Shown: one piece after another, positions 1 through 9,878 of the stretch | How the letters are laid out: each line of letters opens with the position of its first letter | Numbering within the stretch: the stretch's first letter is position 1 | From: Mycetocola saprophilus | GTDB taxonomy: Bacteria > Actinomycetota > Actinomycetes > Actinomycetales > Microbacteriaceae | DNA length: 64,000 nucleotides | Reading direction: 5' to 3' | Assembly (NCBI RefSeq): GCF_000718085.1 | Contig: NZ_JOEC01000002.1 | Location: 186,001 to 250,000, forward strand | Notes under the pieces: generated by a model | Database searches by the model: none | Told to the model about the DNA's origin: nothing | What the model saw: only the letters and a program-made list of their open reading frames with translations | Program-made: the position numbers and the translations under genes

Positions 1-1
1 G

Positions 2-547
2 GGTCAGGACGTGACCGCATCCACCACGATCGACTTCATTACCGCGGTGCAGGGTGAGACCATCACCCTGCAGACCGGCGAGGGTCGCACCATCAAGGTG
101 AAGATCCCCGCGGGTGTGTCCGATGGGAAGAAGATTCGGGTGCGGGGCAAGGGCCGTCCCTCTCAGGACGGCGGTGCCCCCGGCGACCTGGTGCTGACCG
201 TGCACGTGCGTAAGCACCCGGTGTTTGAGCGCGACGGCAACAACCTGCGCGTGACCGTCCCGGTGACCTTCGTCGAGGCCACGCTCGGTGCCACCATCGA
301 GGTTCCCACCCTGGGTGGGGATCCGGTGAAGCTCCGGGTTGCGCCGGGTACCCCCTCGGGTCGGATCCTTCGGGTCAAGGGCCGCGGGGTTGCCACCGGA
401 TCGGGCACGGGCGACCTGCTCGCGATCGTTCAGGTGGCCGTTCCGGCCCACCTGAGCGCCGAGGCGACCGAGGCCCTCAAGGCGTTCCACTCCGTGGAGC
501 CGAACGAAAACCCGCGCGCGGACCTGATCGCTCGGGCTCGCGGCTAA
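2..547 (+). CDS. dnaJ: DnaJ-family co-chaperone, C-terminal part (5' end outside window)
   Basis: This is the C-terminal substrate-binding part of a J-domain co-chaperone that hands unfolded proteins to DnaK in the cytoplasm. The frame is open from the window edge, so the J domain lies upstream. What remains is two DnaJ C-terminal beta domains, with the motifs IPAGVSDGKKIRVRGKG and APGTPSGRILRVKGRG. Domain I runs straight through with no CxxCxGxG repeats, so the protein lacks the class A zinc finger and is a class B type. A strong hairpin follows the stop codon, and hspR comes next, which is the usual actinobacterial dnaK-grpE-dnaJ-hspR order; dnaK and grpE are inferred to lie upstream. The first visible GTG at 11 is internal, not the real start. 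Confidence 0.93.
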   Translation, partial: GQDVTASTTIDFITAVQGETITLQTGEGRTIKVKIPAGVSDGKKIRVRGKGRPSQDGGAPGDLVLTVHVRKHPVFERDGNNLRVTVPVTFVEATLGATIEVPTLGGDPVKLRVAPGTPSGRILRVKGRGVATGSGTGDLLAIVQVAVPAHLSAEATEALKAFHSVEPNENPRADLIARARG

Positions 548-558
548 CACCCACCCCG

Positions 559-600
559 AACGTGAGGCCGGTGCCCTTTCCGGCATCGGCCTCACGTTTA
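559..600 (+). terminator. Hairpin terminator between dnaJ and hspR
   Basis: Twelve paired bases (559-570 with 587-598, arm AACGTGAGGCCG) plus an inner TGCC/GGCA pairing, followed by TTTAT. It should reduce read-through from dnaJ into hspR. Confidence 0.7.
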
Positions 601-648
601 TCACCCCGCACGGGTATCCTGTGGGGCAACCGCACGGAAGGAATCGAC

Positions 649-1152
649 ATGGATGAGCACTCCCCGGTGTTTGCCATCGCGATGGCCGCCGAGCTTGCGG
701 GCATGCACCCGCAGACCCTGCGTCAGTACGACCGCATCGGGCTGGTGAGCCCGAGACGCACGGCGGGGAAGTCTCGTCGCTATTCGATGCGCGATATTGC
801 GCAGCTCAAGACCGTCTCCCGGCTGAGCAATGAGGGTGTGAGTCTCGAGGGCATCGCCCGGCTGCTGAGCCTGGAAAACCAGGTGGATGCGCTGACCCGT
901 CGGGTGCGCGAGCTGGAGAGCGCGCTGGCCAACGAGATGCTGAAGAGCCCGGGTCGCCGCGTGTTTGCGGCCGGGCAGGCGGGGGACGTGATTAGCCTAC
1001 GTAACGGCGTGCGCACCCAGCGTCGCACCGAGCTCGTGGTGTGGCGTCCGGATGCGGCCTTCTTCGCCGAGGATGAGGACATCGAGGACTCCGAGGGCGA
1101 TCTCGACGAGGACTTCGAGGGTGAGTTTCCCGCCGGTCCCGCACGTAACTAG
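649..1152 (+). CDS. hspR: HspR heat-shock repressor (MerR family)
   Basis: This is a MerR-type repressor that binds HAIR operators, usually with DnaK as co-repressor, and controls the dnaK and clpB heat-shock genes. The 167-residue protein starts at ATG 649, preceded by GGAAGG; a longer open frame from 562 would run through the terminator and is rejected. The N-terminal winged helix has the typical HspR core (MHPQTLRQYDRIGLVSP, then SRRYSMRDIAQL), followed by a short helix of coiled-coil type (VDALTRRVRELESALANEM). The C-terminus is an acidic tail rich in Glu and Asp. A TATCCT hexamer at 615-620 may be its own -10 element, which fits the hairpin that separates it from dnaJ. A matching HAIR site lies at 7097 in front of clpB. 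Confidence 0.93.
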   Translation: MDEHSPVFAIAMAAELAGMHPQTLRQYDRIGLVSPRRTAGKSRRYSMRDIAQLKTVSRLSNEGVSLEGIARLLSLENQVDALTRRVRELESALANEMLKSPGRRVFAAGQAGDVISLRNGVRTQRRTELVVWRPDAAFFAEDEDIEDSEGDLDEDFEGEFPAGPARN

Positions 1153-1208
1153 GGCTCTCCCGCGGACCGCCCACCCCCAAACGGGTCGGTGGTCAGGCCC
1201 CGCGCGAG

Positions 1209-1223
1209 TAGTGTTGTGGGGTG
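1209..1223 (+). promoter_or_regulatory. Leaderless promoter (-10 TAGTGT) for methyltransferase
   Basis: TAGTGT at 1209-1214 lies 6 nt before GTG 1221 and no ribosome binding site is present, so transcription probably begins at the start codon. Confidence 0.55.
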
Positions 1224-2381
1224 AGTGAATCCCCTGCCCCCGCGTCCAGCCCCTTCGATTTTTCCGCCCTGCGCCGTCACCCCGACGTGGAGGGTGACAA
1301 CCTGCATGCGGTCGATGCGACGGACCGGCTGATCCTGGACGAGGCCGCCTCGACTCTCGACGCGCTCTCGGGCGAACACGTGGTGGTCATCGGCGACCAC
1401 TATGGTGCCCTCACCCTGGGCGCGATCGCCACCCATAACCTGACCGGCGTGCGGGTCTTCCAGGACTCGCTGATCTCCGAGCGCGCGCTGGCCGAAAATG
1501 CCGAGCGCAGCGGCCACACGGATGCCTTTACCTCGCTGCCGCTGGGGGCCGAACTGCTGACCGGAGCCAAGCTTGTTCTGGTGCAGCTTCCGCGTCAGAT
1601 CGCGGCTCTGGACGAGATTTCGCGCCTGATCGCTATCCATGCCGACCCCGAGGTGATCGTCGTCTCCGGCGGCCGGATCAAGCATCTGAGCCCGTCGATG
1701 AACACGGTTCTGGGGGAGTCCTTCACCGAGGTGCGGGCCTCGCTGGCGCGTCAGAAGTCGCGGCTGCTGATCGCCTCCGGATCGCGCGCCGTCGAGGCTC
1801 GGGTGCCCGCCCGCGCCGAGATCCCCGAGCTGGAGCTGACCGTGTGCTCGGGATCGCAGACCTTCGCCGGTGCGAGCCTCGATATCGGTACCCGGGAGCT
1901 GCTGAAGTTCCTGCCCAAGTACGCCCGTTGGGCGAAGGTGGCGGTGGATCTGGGCAGCGGAACCGGCATCGTGGCCTCCGCGGTGGCCAAGGCGCGCCCG
2001 GACATCCAGGTCATTGCGACGGATATTTCAGCCGATGCGGTGGCCGCGACGCGGGCAACCGCCAAGGCCAACGGGGTGGCCGACCGGGTCGAGGCTCGTC
2101 GCGACATCGGCCTGTCCCAGCAGCCCGACGCGAGCGTCGACCTGGTGCTGCTCAACCCGCCCTTCCACACCGGCGCGACCGTGCACGCGGGGCTGGCCGA
2201 GGCCCTGTTCCGCGAGGCTGCCCGGGTCCTGCGTCCCGGCGGCGAGCTGTGGACCGTCTACAACACGCACCTGGGTTACCGGGGCGCGCTGGGCCGGATC
2301 GTCGGTCCCACCAACCAGCGTCTGCGCACCACCAAGTTCACGGTGACCCTGTCCGTCAAGGCGGAGGCTCCGGCAAGCTAG
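1221..2381 (+). CDS. Class I SAM-dependent methyltransferase, RsmC/RlmG-like
   Basis: This is a 386-residue methyltransferase with the two-part architecture of RsmC/RlmG, the guanine-N2 methyltransferases of rRNA. The N-terminal half is a degenerate methyltransferase-like domain. The C-terminal half carries the SAM-binding glycine motif (VDLGSGTGIVASAVAK) and the catalytic NPPF motif (LVLLNPPFH) typical of enzymes that methylate an exocyclic amino group of a base. The start at GTG 1221 is supported by a -10 hexamer just upstream. It stands alone between hspR and a convergent two-component pair. The family assignment is firm; the exact RNA target (16S or 23S) cannot be read from the sequence. 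Confidence 0.8.
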   Translation: MSESPAPASSPFDFSALRRHPDVEGDNLHAVDATDRLILDEAASTLDALSGEHVVVIGDHYGALTLGAIATHNLTGVRVFQDSLISERALAENAERSGHTDAFTSLPLGAELLTGAKLVLVQLPRQIAALDEISRLIAIHADPEVIVVSGGRIKHLSPSMNTVLGESFTEVRASLARQKSRLLIASGSRAVEARVPARAEIPELELTVCSGSQTFAGASLDIGTRELLKFLPKYARWAKVAVDLGSGTGIVASAVAKARPDIQVIATDISADAVAATRATAKANGVADRVEARRDIGLSQQPDASVDLVLLNPPFHTGATVHAGLAEALFREAARVLRPGGELWTVYNTHLGYRGALGRIVGPTNQRLRTTKFTVTLSVKAEAPAS

Positions 2382-2432
2382 CGCCGGCCCGGGCTCGCTC
2401 CCCCGTGCTCGACCCGCGTGCTTTTGGACAGG

Positions 2433-3062
2433 TTAGATCCAGCCGTTGTCCCAGGCGATCGCCGCCGCCTGGACGCGGGATTCGGCGTTGAGCTTGAGCA
2501 TCGCCGCCGAGGTGTGGTTGCGCACGGTTCCGTGGGCCAGGTGCAGCTGCTTGGCCACGAGCTTGGTGGGTAGGCCCTCACGGGTCAGCCGCAGCACGTC
2601 GCGCTCACGGGCGGTGAGCGGGTTTTCGTCCTCGGTGAGGGCCGCGGCGGCCAGGTCGCGGTCGATATAGCGTTCCCCGCGGGCGACCGCGCGGATGATC
2701 TGCGCGAGCTCGGATGCCGGGGTGGACTTGGGCACGAACCCGGCGATCCCCGCCGACAGGGCACGCTTGAGTGTTCCCGGACGCGCGTGCCGGGTGACCA
2801 GCACGATCCGGGTGTCGAGGGTTCGTCGAATCTGGGTGGCCGCATCCACGCCATCCAGCACGGGCATCTCCAGATCCAGGAGGACCACGTCGGGGCGGTG
2901 CTCGGCGGCCGCGGTGACCGCCGCGCCGCCGTCGGAAACATCGGCGATCACTTCGAGATCGGGTTCCAGGCTGAGGAGCGCAACCAGGGCACCGCGAATG
3001 AGTTCCTCATCGTCGGCGATCAGCAGTCGCAGCGGCTCGGGCGTCGATGGTGCCGTGCTCAT
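2433..3062 (-). CDS. NarL/LuxR-family response regulator
   Basis: This is a 209-residue DNA-binding response regulator. The receiver domain has the acidic pair (D17, D18), the phosphoacceptor D63 in VVLLDLEMP and K112 in GFVPKS. The C-terminal LuxR helix-turn-helix (LTARERDVLRLTREGLPTK...) covers roughly residues 140-209. Its ATG overlaps the stop of the upstream histidine kinase by 4 bases (ATGA), so the two are translationally coupled. A much longer open frame on this strand extends upstream to 4616 but runs out of frame through the kinase gene and is not real. The GTGACA repeats at 4369-4396 between this operon and the divergent hydrolase are its best candidate binding sites. Confidence 0.92.
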   Translation of the reverse strand: MSTAPSTPEPLRLLIADDEELIRGALVALLSLEPDLEVIADVSDGGAAVTAAAEHRPDVVLLDLEMPVLDGVDAATQIRRTLDTRIVLVTRHARPGTLKRALSAGIAGFVPKSTPASELAQIIRAVARGERYIDRDLAAAALTEDENPLTARERDVLRLTREGLPTKLVAKQLHLAHGTVRNHTSAAMLKLNAESRVQAAAIAWDNGWI

Positions 3063-4315
3063 GACTGCTCCCTCGCGGATGAGATGCTGCCGGGCACACG
3101 CACGGTCAGGGTGAAGGTTCCATTCTGCCGCTCGCCGGTCACGGTTCCGCCGATTGCGGCGGCGCGTTCCCCAAGCCCCGCCAACCCGGTGCCCGCATTC
3201 TCCTGCCGGCGTCCAGTGGCCCCGTCGTTTTCCACGGTGAGCAGGAAGCCTCCTCCCGCCTCGGCGAGGGTGATCGCGGCGCGGGTGGGGTGGGCATGAC
3301 GCAGCAAGTTGGTGGTGGCCTCGCGGATCGCCAGGGCCAGGACCGTGCCGATATCCGCCGGGATCGTCGCCTCGGTAATCGAGACCGTGCAGTCGATCCC
3401 CGCCGAGGCCAGCACCGAGGCGGCACCGCGTGCCTCGACGGCCACGGTGACCGTGCGGTAGTTGTTCACGACCGCGCGGGTGTCCTCCAGCGCGGCGCGG
3501 CTGATGGTGCGAATCGCCGACAGCTCGGCGGCGGCGGCGGCGGGATCTCGCTCCAGGAGGCGTTCGGCGAGCTCGCTCTTGAGCGCGATGACCTGCAGGT
3601 TGTGTCCCTGAATATCGTGCAGGTCGGTGGCGAAGCGCAGGCGTTCGCGGGCGATGGCTAGGTCCGATGCCATGCGGCGGGCCCGATCCATCCGCTCCAG
3701 CACGCGCAGGCTCCAGATCAGCGAGGCGTAGGTGAGGGGGAGCAGCACGAGACCCATGCTGAGCAGGATGAGCAGGGTGATATCCGAGAGTGTGGCGCGA
3801 ACATCCACCGGGCGACCGGCGATCACGGCACCGAGCGCAAAGATGCCCACCAGCAGGACCACGCTGCCCAGGAAGACCCAGAACCGGGCCGCCACCGGCA
3901 CCAGACACAGCACCATTCCGGTGGCCACGGTCAGGGTGAGTGCCCAGTTCCAGGCGACCACCGAGGAGGATGCTCCGATCACCCAGGTGGCGATGGCCGA
4001 GACCATGAGCGCGATCGGCAGCGGACGCAGAACCCCGCCCGGGGCGGTGACCTGCGCCATCTCGCGGATCACCCGAGAAACCAGCGCGCAGGCGAGCGCC
4101 GTGGTGATGATGGTGAGGGCGGAGAGGGCCAGCATCCGCTGCGGTTCGGTGTGTGGATCGGCGAGCACCAACTGCATGAGGCCAAAGCTGAAGTTCACAA
4201 ACCAGAGGCTCCAGGCCGTGTAGCGGCGTCCGCGCACCAGGTCGGTCACCCCGCGGGGCGCGGCGGTCTCGGCCGGATCGAGGGATCCCGGGCGCGGAGC
4301 GGACACGGCTGACAT
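3059..4315 (-). CDS. DesK/NarL-type sensor histidine kinase
   Basis: This is a 418-residue membrane sensor kinase that phosphorylates the overlapping response regulator. It has about five to six hydrophobic segments between residues 35 and 205, then a HisKA_3 dimerisation helix with phosphoacceptor H233 (ATDLHDIQGHNLQ). The GHKL ATPase domain follows, with the N-box near AIREATTNLLRHA and a G-box GTGLAGLGERA. No separate extracellular sensor domain is present, so the signal is probably sensed within or near the membrane. The start is supported by TAGGCT (4322-4327), 6 nt upstream on the minus strand. The gene is divergent from the alpha/beta hydrolase at 4488. Confidence 0.9.
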   Translation of the reverse strand: MSAVSAPRPGSLDPAETAAPRGVTDLVRGRRYTAWSLWFVNFSFGLMQLVLADPHTEPQRMLALSALTIITTALACALVSRVIREMAQVTAPGGVLRPLPIALMVSAIATWVIGASSSVVAWNWALTLTVATGMVLCLVPVAARFWVFLGSVVLLVGIFALGAVIAGRPVDVRATLSDITLLILLSMGLVLLPLTYASLIWSLRVLERMDRARRMASDLAIARERLRFATDLHDIQGHNLQVIALKSELAERLLERDPAAAAAELSAIRTISRAALEDTRAVVNNYRTVTVAVEARGAASVLASAGIDCTVSITEATIPADIGTVLALAIREATTNLLRHAHPTRAAITLAEAGGGFLLTVENDGATGRRQENAGTGLAGLGERAAAIGGTVTGERQNGTFTLTVRVPGSISSAREQS

Positions 4316-4327
4316 GACCCCAGCCTA
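4316..4327 (-). promoter_or_regulatory. Leaderless promoter (-10 TAGGCT) for the kinase-regulator operon
   Basis: On the minus strand TAGGCT is followed by 6 nt and then the ATG ending at 4315; no ribosome binding site is visible. Confidence 0.5.
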
Positions 4328-4368
4328 GCGAGCGCCGCGTGCCGGGGGCAGGGGGGGCACGAAGAACC

Positions 4369-4396
4369 GTGACATGTGTCACGGATAGGGGTGACA
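4369..4396. promoter_or_regulatory. Candidate response-regulator operator (GTGACA repeats)
   Basis: GTGACA-TG-TGTCAC (4369-4382) is an inverted repeat with 6-bp arms. A third GTGACA at 4391-4396 repeats the first arm 22 bp downstream on the same DNA face. It lies between the divergent kinase operon and the hydrolase gene. Assignment to the neighbouring regulator is inference. Confidence 0.45.
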
Positions 4397-4487
4397 CCGT
4401 GCAACTGCCGCCCGCGGGCCGGGGCCGACAGACTGAAGACATCAGCGGAAAACCCACACCGGGACCCGCAGGAAGCACGGGTACATC

Positions 4488-5441
4488 ATGAAGAAGATCA
4501 TCAAGGTTCCACTCATCGTCATCGGGTCGATTGCGGCCCTGATCGCCGCCGGCCTCGGCACCACCACCGTGGTCAACGCGGTGGCCAGCCAGCGTGAAAT
4601 GGGCAGCCTGGAGCACTACGGCCAGCTGGTCGAGGTGGACGGGAAAAAGATGAACGTACTCGTGCAGGGCGATGGTCCCGAAACCATCGTTATGCTGCCG
4701 GGCCTCGGTACCGGGGCACCGGCCGTGGACTTCGCCCCGGTCATCGACAAGCTCTCACCCACCTACCGGGTCGTCGCGGTCGAGCCGCTGGGATACGGGC
4801 TGAGCGATGACACCGATGTGCCGCGCACCAGCGACAACATCGTGAAGGAGGTCCACACGGCCCTCGCCGAGCTGGGCGTCACGAAGTACACGCTGATGGG
4901 TCATTCGATTGCCGGCATCTACGCGCTGGACTACGTGAGCACCTACCCGAGTGAGGTCACCGCGTTTGTGGGCATCGATTCGAGTGTGCCCAACCAGCCC
5001 GGGTCCGAGAGCATCCAGGGTCTCGAAGACGTGCGTGGTCTGAAGTCGCTGGGACTGATGCGGGTGCTGGACAGCCTGGCCCCGAGCATGTACGAGGGAA
5101 TCGACGCCTACTCCGCCGCCCAGAAGGAGCAGATGGAGATCCTGGCACGTCACAATGCGCTGAACGACGTGGCCGTCAGCGAGACCGGGCTCACCGCCGA
5201 GAACTTCGACGCGGCCAAGAAGCAGTCCTTCCCCGCGGATCTCCCGGTGCTGCTGTTTGTCGCCAACAGCGACAACGAGGAGGTGCCCGGTTGGCTTGAG
5301 CTGCACCAGGAGCAGGCGGCGACAACCAGCCTGGGTCAGGTCATCTCGCTGAAGGGCGAGCACTACCTGCACCACACCCAGAGCGAGGCCATCGCCGCCG
5401 AGACGATCGCCTACCTCTCGGCCCACACCGCCGCACAGTAA
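4488..5441 (+). CDS. Membrane-anchored alpha/beta hydrolase
   Basis: This is a 317-residue alpha/beta hydrolase fold protein with an N-terminal membrane segment (about residues 5-33, an uncleaved anchor or signal peptide with no lipobox), so the enzyme probably acts at the outer face of the membrane. The nucleophile elbow is GHSIAG with S140. A likely oxyanion motif is PGLGTG near residue 71, and the C-terminal GEHYLHH supplies the catalytic histidine. The cap region is short. The substrate cannot be predicted. It is divergent from a two-component pair, with GTGACA repeats between them, so its expression may respond to that system. Confidence 0.8.
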   Translation: MKKIIKVPLIVIGSIAALIAAGLGTTTVVNAVASQREMGSLEHYGQLVEVDGKKMNVLVQGDGPETIVMLPGLGTGAPAVDFAPVIDKLSPTYRVVAVEPLGYGLSDDTDVPRTSDNIVKEVHTALAELGVTKYTLMGHSIAGIYALDYVSTYPSEVTAFVGIDSSVPNQPGSESIQGLEDVRGLKSLGLMRVLDSLAPSMYEGIDAYSAAQKEQMEILARHNALNDVAVSETGLTAENFDAAKKQSFPADLPVLLFVANSDNEEVPGWLELHQEQAATTSLGQVISLKGEHYLHHTQSEAIAAETIAYLSAHTAAQ

Positions 5442-5457
5442 CGCCCTCCCTCCAAGA

Positions 5458-5489
5458 ACAACGGCCCCCGCCGAAGCGGGGGCCGTTGT
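5458..5489. terminator. Bidirectional terminator
   Basis: A 14-bp perfect stem (ACAACGGCCCCCGC) with a CGAA loop lies between the converging hydrolase and M23 peptidase genes. Confidence 0.8.
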
Positions 5490-5513
5490 GCGTGGTGTCG
5501 AGCCGCGCCGAAA

Positions 5514-6854
5514 CTAGATGCGCACGCCGCGTGCCCGCAGGAATGCTGCGGGGTCGGTGTGGTTGGCACCGACGTAGATCTTGAGGTCCAGGTGCGGGCC
5601 GGTGGCCACGCCGGTCTGGCCCATGAAACCGATGACGTCGCCGCCGTTGACCTGTGCGCCCACGCGGACGTTGAAGCCGCTGAGGTGGCCGTAGTAGGAC
5701 TGGATTCCGCCGCCGTGGTCAACGATCACACGGTTACCAAAGGCATTGGCGTTGCCGGCGAAGACCACGGTTCCGGACTGAACGGCCTTGATCGGGGTGC
5801 CGCTGGCACCACCGAAGTCGAGCCCGGCGTGGAACGGTGCCGAGCAGCCCTTGGGGCACATGACCGGACGCGGACCGTAGGGCGAGGTGATGCCACCCGG
5901 TGCCGGACGCCACCAGCCCGAGCTGGACGGGGCGAAGTAGGTGCCGGTTCCGTTACCGGTCTGGGGCGGGGTCGGCGGCAGGACAACGTTTCCGCCGCCT
6001 CCGCCGGTACCCGGCTTGGGCTTATTGGCCTCGGCCTGTCGCCGTGCCTCCTCCTCGGCGGCGCGCTTGCGGGCGGCCTCCTCCTCGGCGCGCTTACGGG
6101 CTTCCTCGGCCCGGACAGCAACGCCCACGGCGTACTGCTGTTCCTCCTCCACGCGGGTGCCCTTGAGCGCGGCCAGCTGCTCGATCAGGCGGGACTGGTT
6201 GGCCTCCTGCTCGGCGACGGCGCTCTGGGCGGCGGCCGAGGCGGCGGTAGCCCGGTTCAGGGCCCCCTCGGCGTCGGCGCGAGCCTGGGTGAGGATATCG
6301 GTGGCAACGGTGGCCTGGGCGTTCAGCGTGGTGACCAGGTTGGCCGCCTGCTTGGCGCGATCCAGGGTCTCGGTGGAGCGCTCGGTGAGCTTAGTCATCG
6401 CGCCGAGCTTATAGAGGGCGTCGTCGGCGTTCTTGGGGTCGCCCAGGAGCTCCAGGGACACCGAGCTGCCGGTGCTACGACCCATCTTCGACATCAACAC
6501 CGCGACCTGGCCGGCCGATTCTTCGGCGGCGGCGGTGGCGTCCTTGACCTCGGCGGCGAGGCGGTTGGAGTTGATCTCGGCCTCGGTGGCCACGGCATCG
6601 GCCGCCTGGTACTGGTCGGCGGCGATGTTGGCGGCGGCCTGGGTGTTGGCCACGTTGGTGTTGAGGTCCTTGATCAGGCCCTCCACCTTGGTGACCTCGG
6701 TGGCGGCCGTCTGTTCGTTCTGTCGGGCGCGCTGGACGTCATCCCAGCTGGGGTAGTCGGCCCCCGCGGCGTTTGCCGGGGAGGTGATCCCCAGGGTGCA
6801 GACGAGCACCCCGAGGGCGAGTAGGGCGGTGCCTACACGGCTACGAGTTCTCAA
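5514..6854 (-). CDS. Secreted M23 peptidase with coiled-coil N-terminus
   Basis: This is a 446-residue secreted peptidoglycan hydrolase or hydrolase activator. The TTG start at 6854 is chosen because GGAAGGA lies 8 nt upstream and a clean signal peptide follows (cleavage near SPANA-AGA). Residues about 35-290 are a long Ala/Glu-rich coiled coil, as in RipA/CwlM-type wall enzymes, then a Pro/Gly linker. The LytM domain is at the C-terminus, with FHAGLDFGG supplying the first zinc His and Asp, and HGGGIQSYYGHL. The last motif reads GPHLDLKI where HxH (usually HLHFE) is expected, so Asp replaces the third zinc ligand. A cysteine pair (CPKGC) precedes the first motif. The paralogue at 30154 shares both features. 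Confidence 0.88.
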   Translation of the reverse strand: MRTRSRVGTALLALGVLVCTLGITSPANAAGADYPSWDDVQRARQNEQTAATEVTKVEGLIKDLNTNVANTQAAANIAADQYQAADAVATEAEINSNRLAAEVKDATAAAEESAGQVAVLMSKMGRSTGSSVSLELLGDPKNADDALYKLGAMTKLTERSTETLDRAKQAANLVTTLNAQATVATDILTQARADAEGALNRATAASAAAQSAVAEQEANQSRLIEQLAALKGTRVEEEQQYAVGVAVRAEEARKRAEEEAARKRAAEEEARRQAEANKPKPGTGGGGGNVVLPPTPPQTGNGTGTYFAPSSSGWWRPAPGGITSPYGPRPVMCPKGCSAPFHAGLDFGGASGTPIKAVQSGTVVFAGNANAFGNRVIVDHGGGIQSYYGHLSGFNVRVGAQVNGGDVIGFMGQTGVATGPHLDLKIYVGANHTDPAAFLRARGVRI

Positions 6855-7096
6855 GAATCTAATCCTTCCGGCCGGTTTTCCCGCGAGTAGGCGGGCTGGC
6901 GCGCGCGACGCGCCGACAGTCGAGTACCTCCAACCTAACCCGGATTTCCCCAATTGGGGGAGGGCCTCCGGGTGTGTTTGATATTTAGTGTGGACTCATG
7001 AGTGGAAAACACCCGGCATCGAATCGGCGTTCAATCAGGGAATTCTGAGGTTTAGTTGCCCCTGACGACTGGTATCAAATCGCCGCACGATGTAAA

Positions 7097-7117
7097 CTTG
7101 AGTCAACAAGGCTCAAG
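7097..7117. promoter_or_regulatory. HAIR element (HspR binding site) upstream of clpB
   Basis: CTTGAGT-N7-GCTCAAG matches the HspR HAIR consensus CTTGAGT-N7-ACTCAAG with one mismatch. It ends 46 bp before the clpB start. Because this operator is where a 5' leader should be, the longer open frame starting at 7056 is rejected. Confidence 0.85.
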
Positions 7118-7163
7118 TTTGCGGGAGATGATTCCCGCCAGCACCAGGAGAAGGAGAGAACCC

Positions 7164-9308
<2,145 letters not shown>

Positions 9309-9316
9309 CCCATTTC

Positions 9317-9354
9317 GCGCGATGGCCTCGGGGCATAACCCGGGGCCATTGCGC
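9317..9354 (+). terminator. Terminator after clpB
   Basis: An imperfect 16-bp stem (9317-9332 with 9339-9354; GATGGCCTCGGG pairing with CCCGGGGCCATT) directly follows clpB. There is no long T tract. Confidence 0.6.
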
Positions 9355-9420
9355 GTTAGCTTGGGCGCAGGTATACGCTCGAAGCCGTGGGCCGCTTGGT
9401 CCCGGGAAGGAATTTAGGAC

Positions 9421-9729
9421 ATGCAGGAAATTACAGTCACCGAATTGGCCGCCCTGAACCCCGGAGTCGCCCTGATCGACGTGCGCGAGCCCGAGGAGCA
9501 CGCCGGTGGCGTGGCACCCGAGGCGACCCTGCTGCCGATGAGCACCTTCATGGAGCGCGAGGGCGAACTCCCCGAAGCCGAGACGCTGTACCTGATCTGC
9601 GCCGGTGGTGTGCGCAGCGCCCGCGTCGGTGCCTACCTCGAACAGAAGGGCCTGAACGTGGTCAACGTCGAGGGTGGGATGAACGCCTGGGCTCAGGCCG
9701 GGCTGCCGATCGTGGCTCCGAGGTCCTAG
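9421..9729 (+). CDS. Single-domain rhodanese-like sulfurtransferase
   Basis: This is a 102-residue single rhodanese domain (GlpE/PspE size). It has the entry motif LIDVREPEEHAGG and the active-site cysteine loop ICAGGVRSAR; the closing helix is VEGGMNAWAQAGLP. Such cytoplasmic enzymes move sulfane sulfur from thiosulfate or persulfides to cyanide or thiols; the physiological acceptor is unknown. The start ATG 9421 is preceded by GGGAAGGAAT. A TATACGCT motif near 9371-9378 may be its -10 region. It stands alone between clpB and the FAH-family gene. Confidence 0.85.
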   Translation: MQEITVTELAALNPGVALIDVREPEEHAGGVAPEATLLPMSTFMEREGELPEAETLYLICAGGVRSARVGAYLEQKGLNVVNVEGGMNAWAQAGLPIVAPRS

Positions 9730-9878
9730 GGCGCACGCCTAAGCGGGCGTCCGGCCAGGGTTTCCAGCCACGGTCTGACAGGGCGTTGTTGGGCGGGATA
9801 TGCCGGGGTAGACCTGAAGCAGGCGTCAGTTGGTGGTCATCCCGACCCCACGCGCCCGCTCAGAAAAGGACCCAGCCC

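Noticed and set aside
2433..4616. Very long minus-strand open frame (over 700 codons) covering the response regulator
   Set aside because: Only the first 630 bases from the stop side encode the regulator. The rest is out of frame with the histidine kinase gene, which has clear domains and overlaps the regulator start by 4 bases.
6855..7096. Possible c-di-AMP riboswitch in the leader of the first M23 gene
   Set aside because: Such leaders often precede wall hydrolases in actinobacteria, but none of the conserved ydaO segments is visible and the TTG start has a normal ribosome binding site. A covariance search would settle it.
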